In this document: positions 41,894-52,841 of the stretch, in pieces | How the letters are laid out: every line of letters starts with the position of its first letter | Numbering within the stretch: the stretch's first letter is position 1 | NCBI RefSeq assembly: GCF_019218755.1 | Contig: NZ_JAHUWZ010000006.1 | Coordinates: 62,001-126,000, forward strand | DNA: 64,000 nt | Direction of reading: 5' to 3' | From: Acidovorax sp. sif1233 | Lineage (GTDB): Bacteria > Pseudomonadota > Gammaproteobacteria > Burkholderiales > Burkholderiaceae_C | Program-made: the position numbers and the translations under genes | Notes under the pieces: generated by a model | What the model saw: the letters and a program-made list of their open reading frames with translations, nothing else | Database searches by the model: none | What the model was told of the DNA's origin: nothing

Positions 41894-42730
41894 TTAGCCG
41901 CCGAATTCATCGCCCAGTTCAAGCGCCCGCTGCTCGGCGGCGCGCATGGCGGCCTCGAAGCTCGCGCCCATGCCCGCGGCCTCCATGGACTGCAGCGCCG
42001 CGTAGGTGGTGCCGCCTTTGGAGGTGACGCGCTGGCGCAGCACGGCGGGCGGCTCGTCGGAGCGGCGCGCCAGCTCCGATGCGCCCACGAACGTGCCCAC
42101 GGCCAGCTGGTGCGCCTGCTGCTGCGACAGCCCCATGCCGACGCCCGCGCGGGTCATGGCTTCCAGGAAGTAAAAGACATACGCCGGGCCCGAACCCGAC
42201 AGCGCCGTGACCGCGTCGAGCTGCTTTTCGCTTTCCACCCACAGGAATTCCCCGGTGGACGCCATGATGGACTCGACCTGCACGCGGGCGGCCGCGTCCA
42301 CGGCGGGGCGGGCATACAGCGCGCTCATGCCCTTGCCCACCAGCGCCGGCGTGTTGGGCATGGTGCGCACGATGCGTTCGGTGCCCAGCCATTGGGCGAT
42401 GCTGTCCGAGCGGATGCCGGCGGCCACGCTCAGGTGCAGCGCGTCCTGCGTGTGGGCCCGGGCCTGGGCGGCCGCGTCCTTGAAGGTCTGGGGCTTGACG
42501 GCCCAGACCACGATGCGGGCGCGCTGCAGGGCGGGGCCGGCTTCGGGCTGGGCCTCGATCCCGTAGTTCTTGCGCAGCGCCTCGCGCGCTTCGGGCCAGG
42601 GCTCGACCACTTCGATGTCGCGGGCGGGGTGGCCCTGGTGGATCAGCCCGCCAATGATGGCGCTGGCCATGTTGCCACCGCCGATGAAGGCGATGACGGG
42701 CAGGGAGGTGGGAGCGGCGGTGGTGTTCAT
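41894..42730 (-). CDS. proC: pyrroline-5-carboxylate reductase
   Basis: A 278-residue NAD(P)H-dependent enzyme catalysing the last step of proline synthesis. The Rossmann motif is VIAFIGGGNMASAIIGGL. IVVWAVKPQTFKDAA, RTMPNTPALVGKG and the C-terminal signature DAVTALSGSGPAYVFYFLEA, with TSKGGTTYAALQSM, are all present. The start at 42730 (MNTTAAPTSLP) precedes the first strand by 11 residues. It is 34 bases after the VOC gene on the same strand and convergent with ubiA. Confidence 0.96.
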   Translation of the reverse strand: MNTTAAPTSLPVIAFIGGGNMASAIIGGLIHQGHPARDIEVVEPWPEAREALRKNYGIEAQPEAGPALQRARIVVWAVKPQTFKDAAAQARAHTQDALHLSVAAGIRSDSIAQWLGTERIVRTMPNTPALVGKGMSALYARPAVDAAARVQVESIMASTGEFLWVESEKQLDAVTALSGSGPAYVFYFLEAMTRAGVGMGLSQQQAHQLAVGTFVGASELARRSDEPPAVLRQRVTSKGGTTYAALQSMEAAGMGASFEAAMRAAEQRALELGDEFGG

Positions 42731-42764
42731 GTCGGGCAGGCGGAGGGAATCAAAAGCTGGCAGT

Positions 42765-43610
42765 TTAGGGAATCTCGGCGGCCAGCCATTGGAGCGCGAC
42801 GCCGTGGGTGGCCGCGGTGCCGGGCGGGAGCGTGTCAGCGCGGCGGCGAAGGACCAGCGCGCAGGGCCCTTCGCCGCGCGAGGCCAGCCGCTCGCGCAGC
42901 GCCTGGGCGGCGGGCGGTTCTGCCGCGCCGGGGGCGCTGGCCGCGCGCTCGGGGCTCTGCAGCCACAGCAGCGTGCTACCCAGCGGGAGCCGCGCGGTGC
43001 GGATTCCGCCTGCGCTGGCCAGGGTGGCGGCCTGCGCCTGCGCGCCCAGCAGGGCCTGGTAGCGCGCCAGGGTGGCATCCAGGTCGTGCACGGCCACCGT
43101 CAGCGCCGCAGCGCCCTCTGCGCCGTTGGGGTGGACGCGGGCGGCGCCTTCGGGCACGCGCAGGGCCCGGGGGGTGATGTCGCCGCACAGGAAGGGAACG
43201 TCCGGCGTGGCGTGGCGCGCGGTCTGCCAGCGAAGCTGCGCGCCGTCGGGCCGCAGCCGGCCGCCGTCGACAGGGCCGGTCAGGGTGCCGAGCCCGCGCG
43301 CGCGTGCGTCCGCCAGCGCCTGCACGGTGTCCGGCGCACGCAGCGCGAAGTCCACCAGGCCTTCGCCATGGTCGCGCAGCGTGCGGTACCAGCGCTCTTC
43401 GGGGGCCGGGGCCCGCCATGCGATGAGTTCCAGGTAGGCGCCGTCCGCAAACACCACCAGGGCGTTGTGCGAGGTGCGCCCCGGGTGCTGCCCGCCGGTA
43501 AGCACCTGCAGGCCCAGGGCGCGATAGTCGGCGATGGCGGCTTGCAGGTCGGCCACGGCGATGACGATGTGGTCCAGGGCGAAGGGCATGGCGTGGGGCT
43601 CCATGGTCAT
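42765..43610 (-). CDS. VOC/glyoxalase-like domain protein
   Basis: A 281-residue protein. The N-terminal half is a VOC domain: FALDHIVIAVADLQAAIADY, GRTSHNALVVFADGAYLELI and GEGLVDFALRAPD. The second half repeats the fold loosely (ALTVAVHDLDATLARYQALL). It resembles the glyoxalase-like domain seen in many uncharacterised enzymes; metal ligands would be His/Glu in HIVI and YLELI. The ATG overlaps the Bug stop (ATGA), so it is translated with that gene. A second in-frame Met (MPFALD, 43589) is possible. Confidence 0.82.
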   Translation of the reverse strand: MTMEPHAMPFALDHIVIAVADLQAAIADYRALGLQVLTGGQHPGRTSHNALVVFADGAYLELIAWRAPAPEERWYRTLRDHGEGLVDFALRAPDTVQALADARARGLGTLTGPVDGGRLRPDGAQLRWQTARHATPDVPFLCGDITPRALRVPEGAARVHPNGAEGAAALTVAVHDLDATLARYQALLGAQAQAATLASAGGIRTARLPLGSTLLWLQSPERAASAPGAAEPPAAQALRERLASRGEGPCALVLRRRADTLPPGTAATHGVALQWLAAEIP

Positions 43611-44584
43611 TCGTCCAGCTTCAACCGGGTTTCGCGCACGAATTTGCCCCAGCGCTCATATTCCTCGCGCACGTGGCGCTCCAGGCCCGGCCCGTCGCTG
43701 GCGACGACTTCAAAGCCCGCCTGCGTGAGCCTGGCCTTGATGTCGGGCGTCTGCAGGGTGGCCTGGAAGTCCTCGGTCAGCTGGTGCACCGTGGCGGCCG
43801 GTGTCGCGGCGGGCACGAACAGCCCGATCCAGGAATAGGCCTCGAAGCCGGGGAATCCCGATTCGGCCACGGTGGGCACGTCGGGCAGTTCGGGCAGGCG
43901 CCGGGCGCCCGTCACGGCCAGCGGCTTGATCTTGCCCGCGGCGATCTGGCCGCGCAGCGCCGCATAGCTGAGCAAGGTCAGGCTGGCCACGTCGCCCAGC
44001 ACCGCCTGGACGGCGGGGCCGCCGCCGCCAAAGGGCACATGCAGCACGAAGGTGCCGGAGCGGCGCTTGATGTCCTCCATCACCAGGTGGTTCATCGAGC
44101 CGAGGCCGGTGGATGCGTAACTGTATTTGCCGGGCGCCTTGGCGGCCAGGTCGAGAAAGCCGCGCAGGTCCTTGGCCGGCACGGAGGCGGCGGCGCCGAT
44201 CACCAGCGGAAACCGCAGCGCCAGCGAGACGCCCGCGAAATCCTTGAAGGTGTCGTAGGGCAGCCGGGGCTTGGCGATGGGGTTGATGGCGTGGGTGTCG
44301 AAGCTCACCAGCACGGTGTTGCCGTCCGGGGCCGACTTGGCCACGTACTGCGTGGCGATCTGGCTGGCCGCGCCGGGCCGGTTCTCCACGACCACCGGGC
44401 GGCCCGCCTTCTCGGCCAGGCGGGGCTGCAGGATGCGCGCCGCGATGTCGGTGCTGCCCCCCGGTGGAAAGGTGATCACCAGCTTGAGGTTGGCATCGTT
44501 GCTGGCCAGCGCGGGGCCGCCCAGCCCCAGGGCGGATGCAAGGGCGGCCGACAGGATCTGGCGGCGGGACGCGGTGCGGGTCAT
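43607..44584 (-). CDS. Bug-family periplasmic binding protein
   Basis: A 325-residue protein. A Tat-like or Sec signal MTRTASRRQILSAALASALG ends near GGPALAS; the twin Arg (SRRQIL) suggests Tat export. Family blocks: LKLVITFPPGGSTDIAARIL, VVVENRPGAASQIATQYVAK, YSYASTGLGSMNHLVMEDIK and RRLPELPDVPTVAESGFPG. It lies downstream of the ThDP enzyme across a 9-bp hairpin and upstream of the VOC gene, suggesting uptake of a substrate handled by these enzymes. Confidence 0.92.
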   Translation of the reverse strand: MTRTASRRQILSAALASALGLGGPALASNDANLKLVITFPPGGSTDIAARILQPRLAEKAGRPVVVENRPGAASQIATQYVAKSAPDGNTVLVSFDTHAINPIAKPRLPYDTFKDFAGVSLALRFPLVIGAAASVPAKDLRGFLDLAAKAPGKYSYASTGLGSMNHLVMEDIKRRSGTFVLHVPFGGGGPAVQAVLGDVASLTLLSYAALRGQIAAGKIKPLAVTGARRLPELPDVPTVAESGFPGFEAYSWIGLFVPAATPAATVHQLTEDFQATLQTPDIKARLTQAGFEVVASDGPGLERHVREEYERWGKFVRETRLKLDE

Positions 44585-44611
44585 GGAAACTCCTCTTCAA
44601 GTGAATCAGCG

Positions 44612-44635
44612 GCGGGCGCCAAGGCTGGCGCCCGC
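44612..44635 (-). promoter_or_regulatory. intercistronic hairpin before the Bug gene
   Basis: GCGGGCGCC, loop of 6, GGCGCCCGC: a perfect 9-bp stem in the 72-base gap between the ThDP enzyme and the binding protein. There is no T-run. It could attenuate read-through or stabilise the downstream mRNA. Confidence 0.5.
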
Positions 44636-44656
44636 GGACATGCCGGGGGGCGGGCC

Positions 44657-46354
44657 TCAGCCCATCCACTGGCTCACGGGCACGGCCGTGTCCTGCAGTT
44701 CCTGCGAGACCACATCGACCAGCGCCGGGCCGTCGTGCAGGAGGGCCGCCCTGATGGCGCCCTCGAGGTCGGCGGGGTCCTCCACCTGCCAGGCCTTCAC
44801 GCCGAAGGCCTCGGCCACGCGCGCATGGTGGGTGCGGTTGAAGTCCACGGAGAAGTAGCGCCCGTCGTAGCCGGTTTTCTGGCTGGCCTTGATCCAGCCA
44901 TAGACCGCATTGGAGAACACGATCATCTTCAGGGGCACGTTGCGGCGCACGATGGTCTCCAGCTCCCCGCAGGTGAAGCCGAAGCTGCCGTCGCCCATGA
45001 CGGAAACCACCACCGAGTCCGGCTGCCCGAACGCCGCGCCCACGCCGGCCGACATGGCGAAGCCCAGCGCGCCGTGCGCCCGGTTGGTGATGAAGTGGCG
45101 CCCTGATTGCGGTGCGTTGAAGTAGGCGGTGAAGTAGGGGCAGGGCGTGCCGGGGTCGGCCACCACGATGGCGCGGGGCGGCAGCAGCCGGTTGAGCACG
45201 TCCACCACGCGCTCGGGCTTGATGGGGCGGTCCAGCGATGCCGCCAGCGGTGCGAAGAAGGCCTGCTTGCGGGCGCGTGCCTCGCCGGCCAGCGCCCCGC
45301 CATCGGCCGCGTGGGCGGGGCGGCGCCCGATGCGCGCCTGCACCGCGGCGTGCAGCGCCTGCAGGCCGAGCAGGGCATCCCCGACCAGCGCCACGTCGGT
45401 GCGGTAGTTGGTGCCGATGGTCATCGCATCCACGTCAAGGTGCAGGATGGTGACCTTGCGGGACGGCATCTGCCAGTGCTCGGTGGTGGTGGAGCCCGCG
45501 CGCGCGCCGATGAACAGGACGAGGTCGGCCTGCGCCACCACGGCGCGGGTGGCATCGATCCCGCCATTGGTGCCGACCACGCCCGCGTTCAGCGGGTGCG
45601 TGTCGGCCAGGCTGCCCTGGCCGCTCACGCTGGTGCAGACCGGCGCGTTGAGCAGCGTGGCCAGGGCGTCGAGCGCCGCGCTGGCGCCAGCGATCACCAC
45701 GCCGCCGCCGCAGATGAGCACGGGCGACGTGGCCGCCACGAGGCGGTCGGCGGCCTCGTCCACCGCCGCGGGGTCGGGTGCCGAGCGGTGGGCGGGAAAC
45801 TGGCCATGCCCTGGCTGTGCCCACACCTCCGCGGGGTCGATGGCATGTTTTTGCACGTCGTAGGGCAGGCAGATGTGGGCCGCGCCGGGGCGGCCCGTGG
45901 TCATGGCACGGAAAGCGCTGCGCACGGCATGCGGAATCTGGTCCACCCGGTCGATGGTGGTGTTCCATTTGGTCAGGGGGCGGTAGAGCGCCTGCTGGTC
46001 GAGTTCGGTCAGCGGGAACTTGCCGCGCGCGCCCACCGACACATCCGAGGTGATGCCCAGCACCGCCACGGAGGACTCGTTGGCCTCCACCAGCCCGGGC
46101 AGCAGGTAGGTGGCGCCCCCGCCGCTGGGGCCCTCGCACACACCCACCTTGCCGGTCACGCGGGCGTAGGCGTCGGCCATGTAGCCGGCGCTGCGCTCGT
46201 CGCGGGTAAGGATGTGGTCGATGCCGTGGTCCAGGCGCGCCAGGGCGTCATAGAACGGCAGGCTGGTGTCGCCGCACAGGCCGAAGATGTGCTTCACGCC
46301 GTTGTGCTGCAGCATGCGCACCATCGCATCGGCGCCATTGAAAGGGGTCGTCAT
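44657..46354 (-). CDS. ThDP-dependent acetolactate synthase-like enzyme
   Basis: A 565-residue enzyme of the ThDP-dependent decarboxylase/synthase superfamily. The catalytic Glu is in HILTRDERSAGYMADAYARV (about residue 54), followed by VCEGPSGGGATYLLPGLVEA. The middle domain has PVLICGGGVVIAGASAALDA, and the ThDP/Mg motif is VVVSVMGDGSFGFTCGELET, with VFSNAVYGW. It could be a 2-oxoacid decarboxylase, a lyase or an acetolactate synthase-like enzyme. There is no IlvH-type small subunit nearby, so branched-chain synthesis is unlikely. It heads the unit divergent from the GntR regulator. Confidence 0.85.
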   Translation of the reverse strand: MTTPFNGADAMVRMLQHNGVKHIFGLCGDTSLPFYDALARLDHGIDHILTRDERSAGYMADAYARVTGKVGVCEGPSGGGATYLLPGLVEANESSVAVLGITSDVSVGARGKFPLTELDQQALYRPLTKWNTTIDRVDQIPHAVRSAFRAMTTGRPGAAHICLPYDVQKHAIDPAEVWAQPGHGQFPAHRSAPDPAAVDEAADRLVAATSPVLICGGGVVIAGASAALDALATLLNAPVCTSVSGQGSLADTHPLNAGVVGTNGGIDATRAVVAQADLVLFIGARAGSTTTEHWQMPSRKVTILHLDVDAMTIGTNYRTDVALVGDALLGLQALHAAVQARIGRRPAHAADGGALAGEARARKQAFFAPLAASLDRPIKPERVVDVLNRLLPPRAIVVADPGTPCPYFTAYFNAPQSGRHFITNRAHGALGFAMSAGVGAAFGQPDSVVVSVMGDGSFGFTCGELETIVRRNVPLKMIVFSNAVYGWIKASQKTGYDGRYFSVDFNRTHHARVAEAFGVKAWQVEDPADLEGAIRAALLHDGPALVDVVSQELQDTAVPVSQWMG

Positions 46355-46389
46355 GTCGGAGGGCCTTCGTCGGGTTGGGTGATTCGCGA

Positions 46390-46419
46390 GAATTCATTTA
46401 AGTATACCTAAATGAATTC
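46390..46419. promoter_or_regulatory. 30-bp near-perfect palindrome, candidate GntR operator
   Basis: Arms GAATTCATTTA (46390-46400) and TAAATGAATTC (46409-46419) flank AGTATACC; 14 of 15 positions are symmetrical. It is strongly AT-rich in GC-rich DNA and lies midway between divergent starts at 46354 and 46448, so one dimer or two could control both genes. Confidence 0.75.
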
Positions 46420-46447
46420 TGAAAGAGCGCGTGCACAATACACCCCC

Positions 46448-47167
46448 ATGACAGCTCCCATTGCCAAGATTCGCCGCGAGAGAGGTTCCAGCGTCTACAA
46501 CACGCTGCGGCACATGGCGATTGCCTACCAGTTCAAGCCCGGAGAGCGCCTGAGCGAAATCGAGCTGGCCGAGCGCCTGGGCGTGAGCCGCACGCCCGTG
46601 CGCGAGGCCCTGGGGCGGCTGGTGACGGAAGGGTTCCTGCAGCCGGCCACGCGGGGCTACATGCGCCGCCCGCTCGACGTGCAGGAAACGCTGGACCTGT
46701 ATGAAGCGCGCGTGGCGATCGAGCGCGAATGCATGCGGCTGGCGATCAAGCGGGCAACGGACGCCCAGGTGGAAGAGGCCTGTTCCTACCTGGAGGAGAG
46801 CCGGCGCGTTCCCGCCGCGGCTGCGGTGCAGCGGCTGGTGGAGCTGGACGAGGGCTTTCACATGCGCATCGCGGACATGGCGGGCAATTCCGAATTGCGG
46901 CGCATGCTGCTGAGCCTCAATGAACGCATCCGGTTCATCCGCTGGATTGACATGGAAAACGTCGGGCGCGATTCCACCCAGCATGAGCACCAGGACATCC
47001 TGCAAGCCCTGCGCGCGCGGGACCCGGCCCTGAGCGAGCGTCTGCTGTCCGCGCACATCGCATTGCGGCGCGACCAGATCGTGGACGCGATCACGCGGGG
47101 GCTGGCGCGCATCTACCTGCCGCAGGAGCAGGCGCCGCCGCCCGGGGCCATGCCGCCCGCGGCCTGA
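46448..47167 (+). CDS. GntR/FadR-type transcriptional regulator
   Basis: A 239-residue regulator counted from MTAPIAKIRRERG (46448). A longer start at 46412 would place coding sequence inside the palindrome and was rejected. The winged helix is AIAYQFKPGERLSEIELAER, then LGVSRTPVREALGRLVTEGF. The C-terminal FCD-like domain (YEARVAIERECMRLAIKRA, DEGFHMRIADMAGNSELRRM, HEHQDILQALRARD) has His residues suited to metal or carboxylate binding. It probably represses the divergent ThDP-Bug-VOC unit and itself. Confidence 0.92.
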   Translation: MTAPIAKIRRERGSSVYNTLRHMAIAYQFKPGERLSEIELAERLGVSRTPVREALGRLVTEGFLQPATRGYMRRPLDVQETLDLYEARVAIERECMRLAIKRATDAQVEEACSYLEESRRVPAAAAVQRLVELDEGFHMRIADMAGNSELRRMLLSLNERIRFIRWIDMENVGRDSTQHEHQDILQALRARDPALSERLLSAHIALRRDQIVDAITRGLARIYLPQEQAPPPGAMPPAA

Positions 47168-47182
47168 AGGCGGTGAGCCTGC

Positions 47183-48676
<1,494 letters not shown>

Positions 48677-48746
48677 GGTGACGAGGGGCTCCGAAATGTA
48701 TGAATCCACGTAGTGTCCACGGCGGTCGATCAGCGCGCGGCCCAGA

Positions 48747-48835
48747 CCAGCGGACGCCGAGCAAGGGCCGCCCCGCAGCGAGGGCGTCGTCCCCCACCGG
48801 GGGAAGGCGCCGCAGGTGACTCGGGGGGCCTTCTG
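48747..48835 (-). repeat. dispersed post-stop repeat, copy 5
   Basis: Read on the minus strand just after the glpR stop: CCCCCCGAGTCACCTGCGGC, GCCTTCCCCC-GGT-GGGGGACGAC, GCTGCGGGGCGGCCCTTGC, then GGGCCGCGCGC. It has the block order of copy 4, again in the sense of the preceding gene. Confidence 0.8.
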
Positions 48836-49600
48836 TCATGCAGCGACCGTGCAGATGACCTCGGCGTCCTGGAGTAATACGGGAAAGGGCTCGGGCGGTG
48901 GCGCATCGGTGAACAGGCGGTCGATTTGCTGCAGCGTGGCCAGCTGCACCATGGCCGGGCGGTTGAACTTGCTGTGGTCGGCCGCCAGCCAGACCTCGCG
49001 CGACTGCTCGATGATGGTTTGCGCCACCTTCACCTCGCGGTAGTCGAAGTCGCGCAGCGAGCCGTCGGGCTCGACGCCCGAGATGCCGATGAGCGCGATG
49101 TCCACCTTGAACTGGCGGATGAAGTCCACCGCCGCCTCGCCCACGATGCCTCGGTCGCGCGCGCGCACCACGCCGCCGGCCACGATGACCTCGCACTCGG
49201 GGTTGCCGCTCAGGATGGCAGCCACGTTCAGGTTGTTGGTGATCACGCGCAGGCCGCGGTGGTGCAGCAGCGCCTTGGCGATGGCTTCCGTGGTCGTGCC
49301 GATGTTCAGGATCAGCGAGCAGTCGTTGGGCACTTGCTCGGCCACGGCGCGCGCGATGCGTGCCTTGCCTTCGGCATGCAGCGTCTCGCGCTGGGTGTGG
49401 GCCAGGTTCTCCACCGTGGAGCTGGGCACGCGCACGCCGCCATGGAAGCGCGTGAGCAGGCCGGACTCGGCCAGGCGCTGCACATCGCGGCGCACGGTCT
49501 GCAGCGTCACGCCCAGCGTGTCGGCCAGTTGTTCGACCGTGGCGGACTTGCGCGCGCGGACTTCTTCGAGAAGCAGCAGTTGTCGGGGGTTCGTATTCAC
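48836..49600 (-). CDS. glpR: DeoR-family glycerol-3-phosphate regulon repressor
   Basis: A 254-residue regulator. The only reasonable start is the GTG at 49600 (VNTNPRQLLLLEEVRARKSA); the upstream extension is promoter-like DNA. The HTH is TVEQLADTLGVTLQTVRRDV, then LAESGLLTRFHGGV. The effector domain has LILNIGTTTEAIAKALLHH, VITNNLNVAAILSG, IVAGGVVRARDRGIVG and WLAADHSKFNRPAMV. Family members release DNA on binding glycerol-3-phosphate. It is divergent from the glycerol ABC operon. Confidence 0.92.
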   Translation of the reverse strand: MNTNPRQLLLLEEVRARKSATVEQLADTLGVTLQTVRRDVQRLAESGLLTRFHGGVRVPSSTVENLAHTQRETLHAEGKARIARAVAEQVPNDCSLILNIGTTTEAIAKALLHHRGLRVITNNLNVAAILSGNPECEVIVAGGVVRARDRGIVGEAAVDFIRQFKVDIALIGISGVEPDGSLRDFDYREVKVAQTIIEQSREVWLAADHSKFNRPAMVQLATLQQIDRLFTDAPPPEPFPVLLQDAEVICTVAA

Positions 49601-49638
49601 GCGAATCAGTGGTCTGAGGATTGGAGATACTTTAAATC

Positions 49639-49704
49639 GAACAAAAAGGAACCTGTTAAGGGTAAACCTTGATTCAATACGATCAAAAAAGAACAAAAAT
49701 GAAC
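49639..49704. promoter_or_regulatory. glpR-glpS divergent control region
   Basis: GAACAAAAAGGAAC (49639-49652) and GAACAAAAATGAAC (49691-49704) are direct repeats with starts 52 bases apart, close to five helical turns. A related GATCAAAAAAGAAC overlaps the second. Between them is AAGGGTAAACCTTGATTC (49658-49675), nearly the same as a motif before glpD. These are good candidates for GlpR half-sites or operators. Confidence 0.6.
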
Positions 49705-49790
49705 GCAATCGAAAACGAGGCGTTTTGCTGCGTGCGCGGCAGGGAGCCAGATCCACCCGGCCCTCAGGGGCCCATTAGAAAGGTTGCGTG

Positions 49791-50870
49791 ATGCAGCTGG
49801 CACTGGACAGCATCAGCAAGAAGGTTGGTCCGCAGACCTGGCTCCATGACATGAGCCTGGCGCTGCACAGCGGCGCCGTGACGGTGCTGCTGGGCGCCAC
49901 GCAGGCAGGCAAGACCAGCCTCATGCGCATCATGGCCGGGCTGGACACACCGACCGCGGGCCGCGTGACGGTCGATGGCGTGGATGTGACCGGCATGCCC
50001 GTGCGCGACCGCAACGTGGCCATGGTGTACCAGCAGTTCATCAACTACCCCTCGATGAAGGTGGCGGCCAACATTGCATCGCCGCTCAAGCTGCGCGGCG
50101 AAAAGAACATCGACGCCCGGGTGCGCGAGATCGCCAGCCGCCTGCACATCGACATGTTCCTGGACCGCTATCCTGCCGAGCTGTCGGGCGGGCAACAGCA
50201 GCGCGTGGCGCTGGCCCGCGCCCTGGCCAAGGGTGCGCCCCTGATGCTGCTGGACGAACCCCTGGTGAACCTGGACTACAAGCTGCGCGAAGAGCTGCGT
50301 GAAGAACTGACGCAGCTGTTTGCCGCCGGCCAGTCCACGGTGGTCTATGCGACCACCGAGCCGGGCGAGGCCCTGCTGCTGGGCGGCTACACCGCCGTGC
50401 TGGACGAGGGGCAGCTGCTGCAGTACGGCCCGACGGCGGAGGTGTTCCATGCGCCCAACTCGCTGCGCGTGGCGCGTGCCTTCAGCGACCCGCCCATGAA
50501 CCTGATCGCCGCATCGGCAACCCCGCGTGGCGTGCGCCTGGAGGGCGGCGTGGAGCTGGCCGTGCCGCTGCCGCAGGGTGTGGCCACGGCCGCGGGGCTC
50601 ACCGTGGGCGTGCGCGCCAGCGCGCTGCGCGTACATGCCCGCCCTGATGACATCAGCGTGGGGGGCGTGGTGGAGCTGGCCGAGATTTCCGGGTCCGACA
50701 CTTTCGTGCACGCCACGACGCCCTGGGGTGACCTGGTCGCCCAGCTGACGGGGGTGCATTACTTCGAACTGGGCACGCCCCTCACGCTGCATCTGGACCC
50801 GGCGCAGGCCTATGTGTTTGGCGCTGACGGCCGGCTGGCATGGGCGCCCGCGCGCCAGGGAGGGCGCTGA
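49791..50870 (+). CDS. glpS: glycerol ABC transporter ATPase subunit 1
   Basis: A 359-residue ATPase starting MQLALDSISKKVG (AAAGG 8 bases upstream). Walker A is VLLGATQAGKTSLMRIMAG, the Q-loop VYQQFINYPSM, the signature AELSGGQQQRVALARAL and Walker B LMLLDEPLVNLDYKLREE. The switch region reads VVYATTEPGEALLL, so the usual His in THD is replaced (TTE). The C-terminal TOBE-like domain is typical of sugar/polyol importers. Order and partners match the GlpSTPQUV glycerol importer described in Rhizobium. Confidence 0.9.
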   Translation: MQLALDSISKKVGPQTWLHDMSLALHSGAVTVLLGATQAGKTSLMRIMAGLDTPTAGRVTVDGVDVTGMPVRDRNVAMVYQQFINYPSMKVAANIASPLKLRGEKNIDARVREIASRLHIDMFLDRYPAELSGGQQQRVALARALAKGAPLMLLDEPLVNLDYKLREELREELTQLFAAGQSTVVYATTEPGEALLLGGYTAVLDEGQLLQYGPTAEVFHAPNSLRVARAFSDPPMNLIAASATPRGVRLEGGVELAVPLPQGVATAAGLTVGVRASALRVHARPDDISVGGVVELAEISGSDTFVHATTPWGDLVAQLTGVHYFELGTPLTLHLDPAQAYVFGADGRLAWAPARQGGR

Positions 50871-50871
50871 A

Positions 50872-51944
50872 ATGGCTCGCATTAGTCTGGATCTGGCGCA
50901 TTCCTACAAGCCCAACCCGCAGCAGGACAGCGATTACGCGCTGCTGCCGCTCAAGATGGAGTTCGAGGACGGCGGTGCCTATGCGCTGCTGGGCCCCTCG
51001 GGCTGTGGCAAGACCACCATGCTCAACATCATGTCGGGCCTGCTCGTGCCCTCGCACGGCAAGGTGCTGTTCGATGGCCGCGACGTGACGCGCGCCAGCC
51101 CGCAGGAGCGCAACATTGCGCAGGTGTTCCAGTTCCCCGTGATCTACGACACCATGACGGTGGCCGAGAACCTGGCCTTCCCGCTGCGCAACCGCAAGGT
51201 GCCCGAAGACCAGATCAGGCAGCGCGTGGGCGTGATCGCCGAGATGCTGGAGATGAGTGGGCAGCTCAACCAGCGCGCGGCCGGCCTCGCGGCCGATGCC
51301 AAGCAGAAGATATCGCTGGGCCGTGGCCTGGTGCGCGCCGATGTGGCGGCCGTGCTGTTCGACGAGCCGCTCACGGTGATCGACCCGCACCTCAAGTGGC
51401 AGCTGCGGCGCAAGCTCAAGCAGATCCACCACGAACTCAAGCTCACGCTGATCTATGTGACGCACGACCAGGTCGAGGCACTGACCTTTGCCGATCAGGT
51501 GGTGGTGATGACGCGCGGCCGTGCCGTGCAGGTGGGCTCGGCCGACGCGCTGTTCGAGCGGCCCGCACACGTCTTTGTGGGCCACTTCATCGGCTCGCCC
51601 GGCATGAACTTCCTGCCCGCCCAGCGCGATGGAGCCGCGTTGTCGGTGGCGGGCCACCGCCTGGCCGCGCCGGTGGACCGCGCCCTGCCCGAAGGTGTGT
51701 TGCAGGTGGGCGTGCGGCCCGAGTACCTGGCCCTGGCCGAGCCCGGCCAAGCCGGCGCGTTGCCCTGCACGGTGGTGCAGGTGCAGGACATCGGTACCTA
51801 CCTGATGCTGACCGCCAAGGTGGGCGAGCACACGCTCAAGGCGCGCTTCAGCCCGGAAGCACGGCTGCCTTCCGCGGGGGATGCCGTCTGGCTGCAGGTG
51901 CTCGGCGAGCACACGTGCTTCTATCAAAACGAGGAGCTGCTGGC

Positions 51945-51948
<4 letters not shown>
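50872..51948 (+). CDS. glpT: glycerol ABC transporter ATPase subunit 2
   Basis: A 358-residue ATPase with the start MARISLDLAHSYK 1 base after the glpS stop. Walker A is canonical (ALLGPSGCGKTTMLNIMSG), as are the Q-loop (VFQFPVIYDTM), Walker B (AAVLFDEPLTVIDPHLKW) and switch His (IYVTHDQVEALTFAD). The signature is degenerate: LAADAKQKISLGRGL in place of LSGGQQQR. With GlpS lacking its switch His, the pair should have one full and one degenerate ATP site. The C-terminal domain is TOBE-like. Confidence 0.9.

Positions 51949-52833
<885 letters not shown>

Positions 52834-52841
<8 letters not shown>

Noticed and set aside
46412..46447. Longer start for the GntR regulator at 46412
   Set aside because: That ATG is part of the palindrome's right arm; coding through the operator is unlikely and homology starts at 46448.
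49601..49756. N-terminal extension of GlpR to 49756
   Set aside because: The DNA is AT-rich promoter sequence with direct repeats and the encoded peptide is unlike DeoR proteins.
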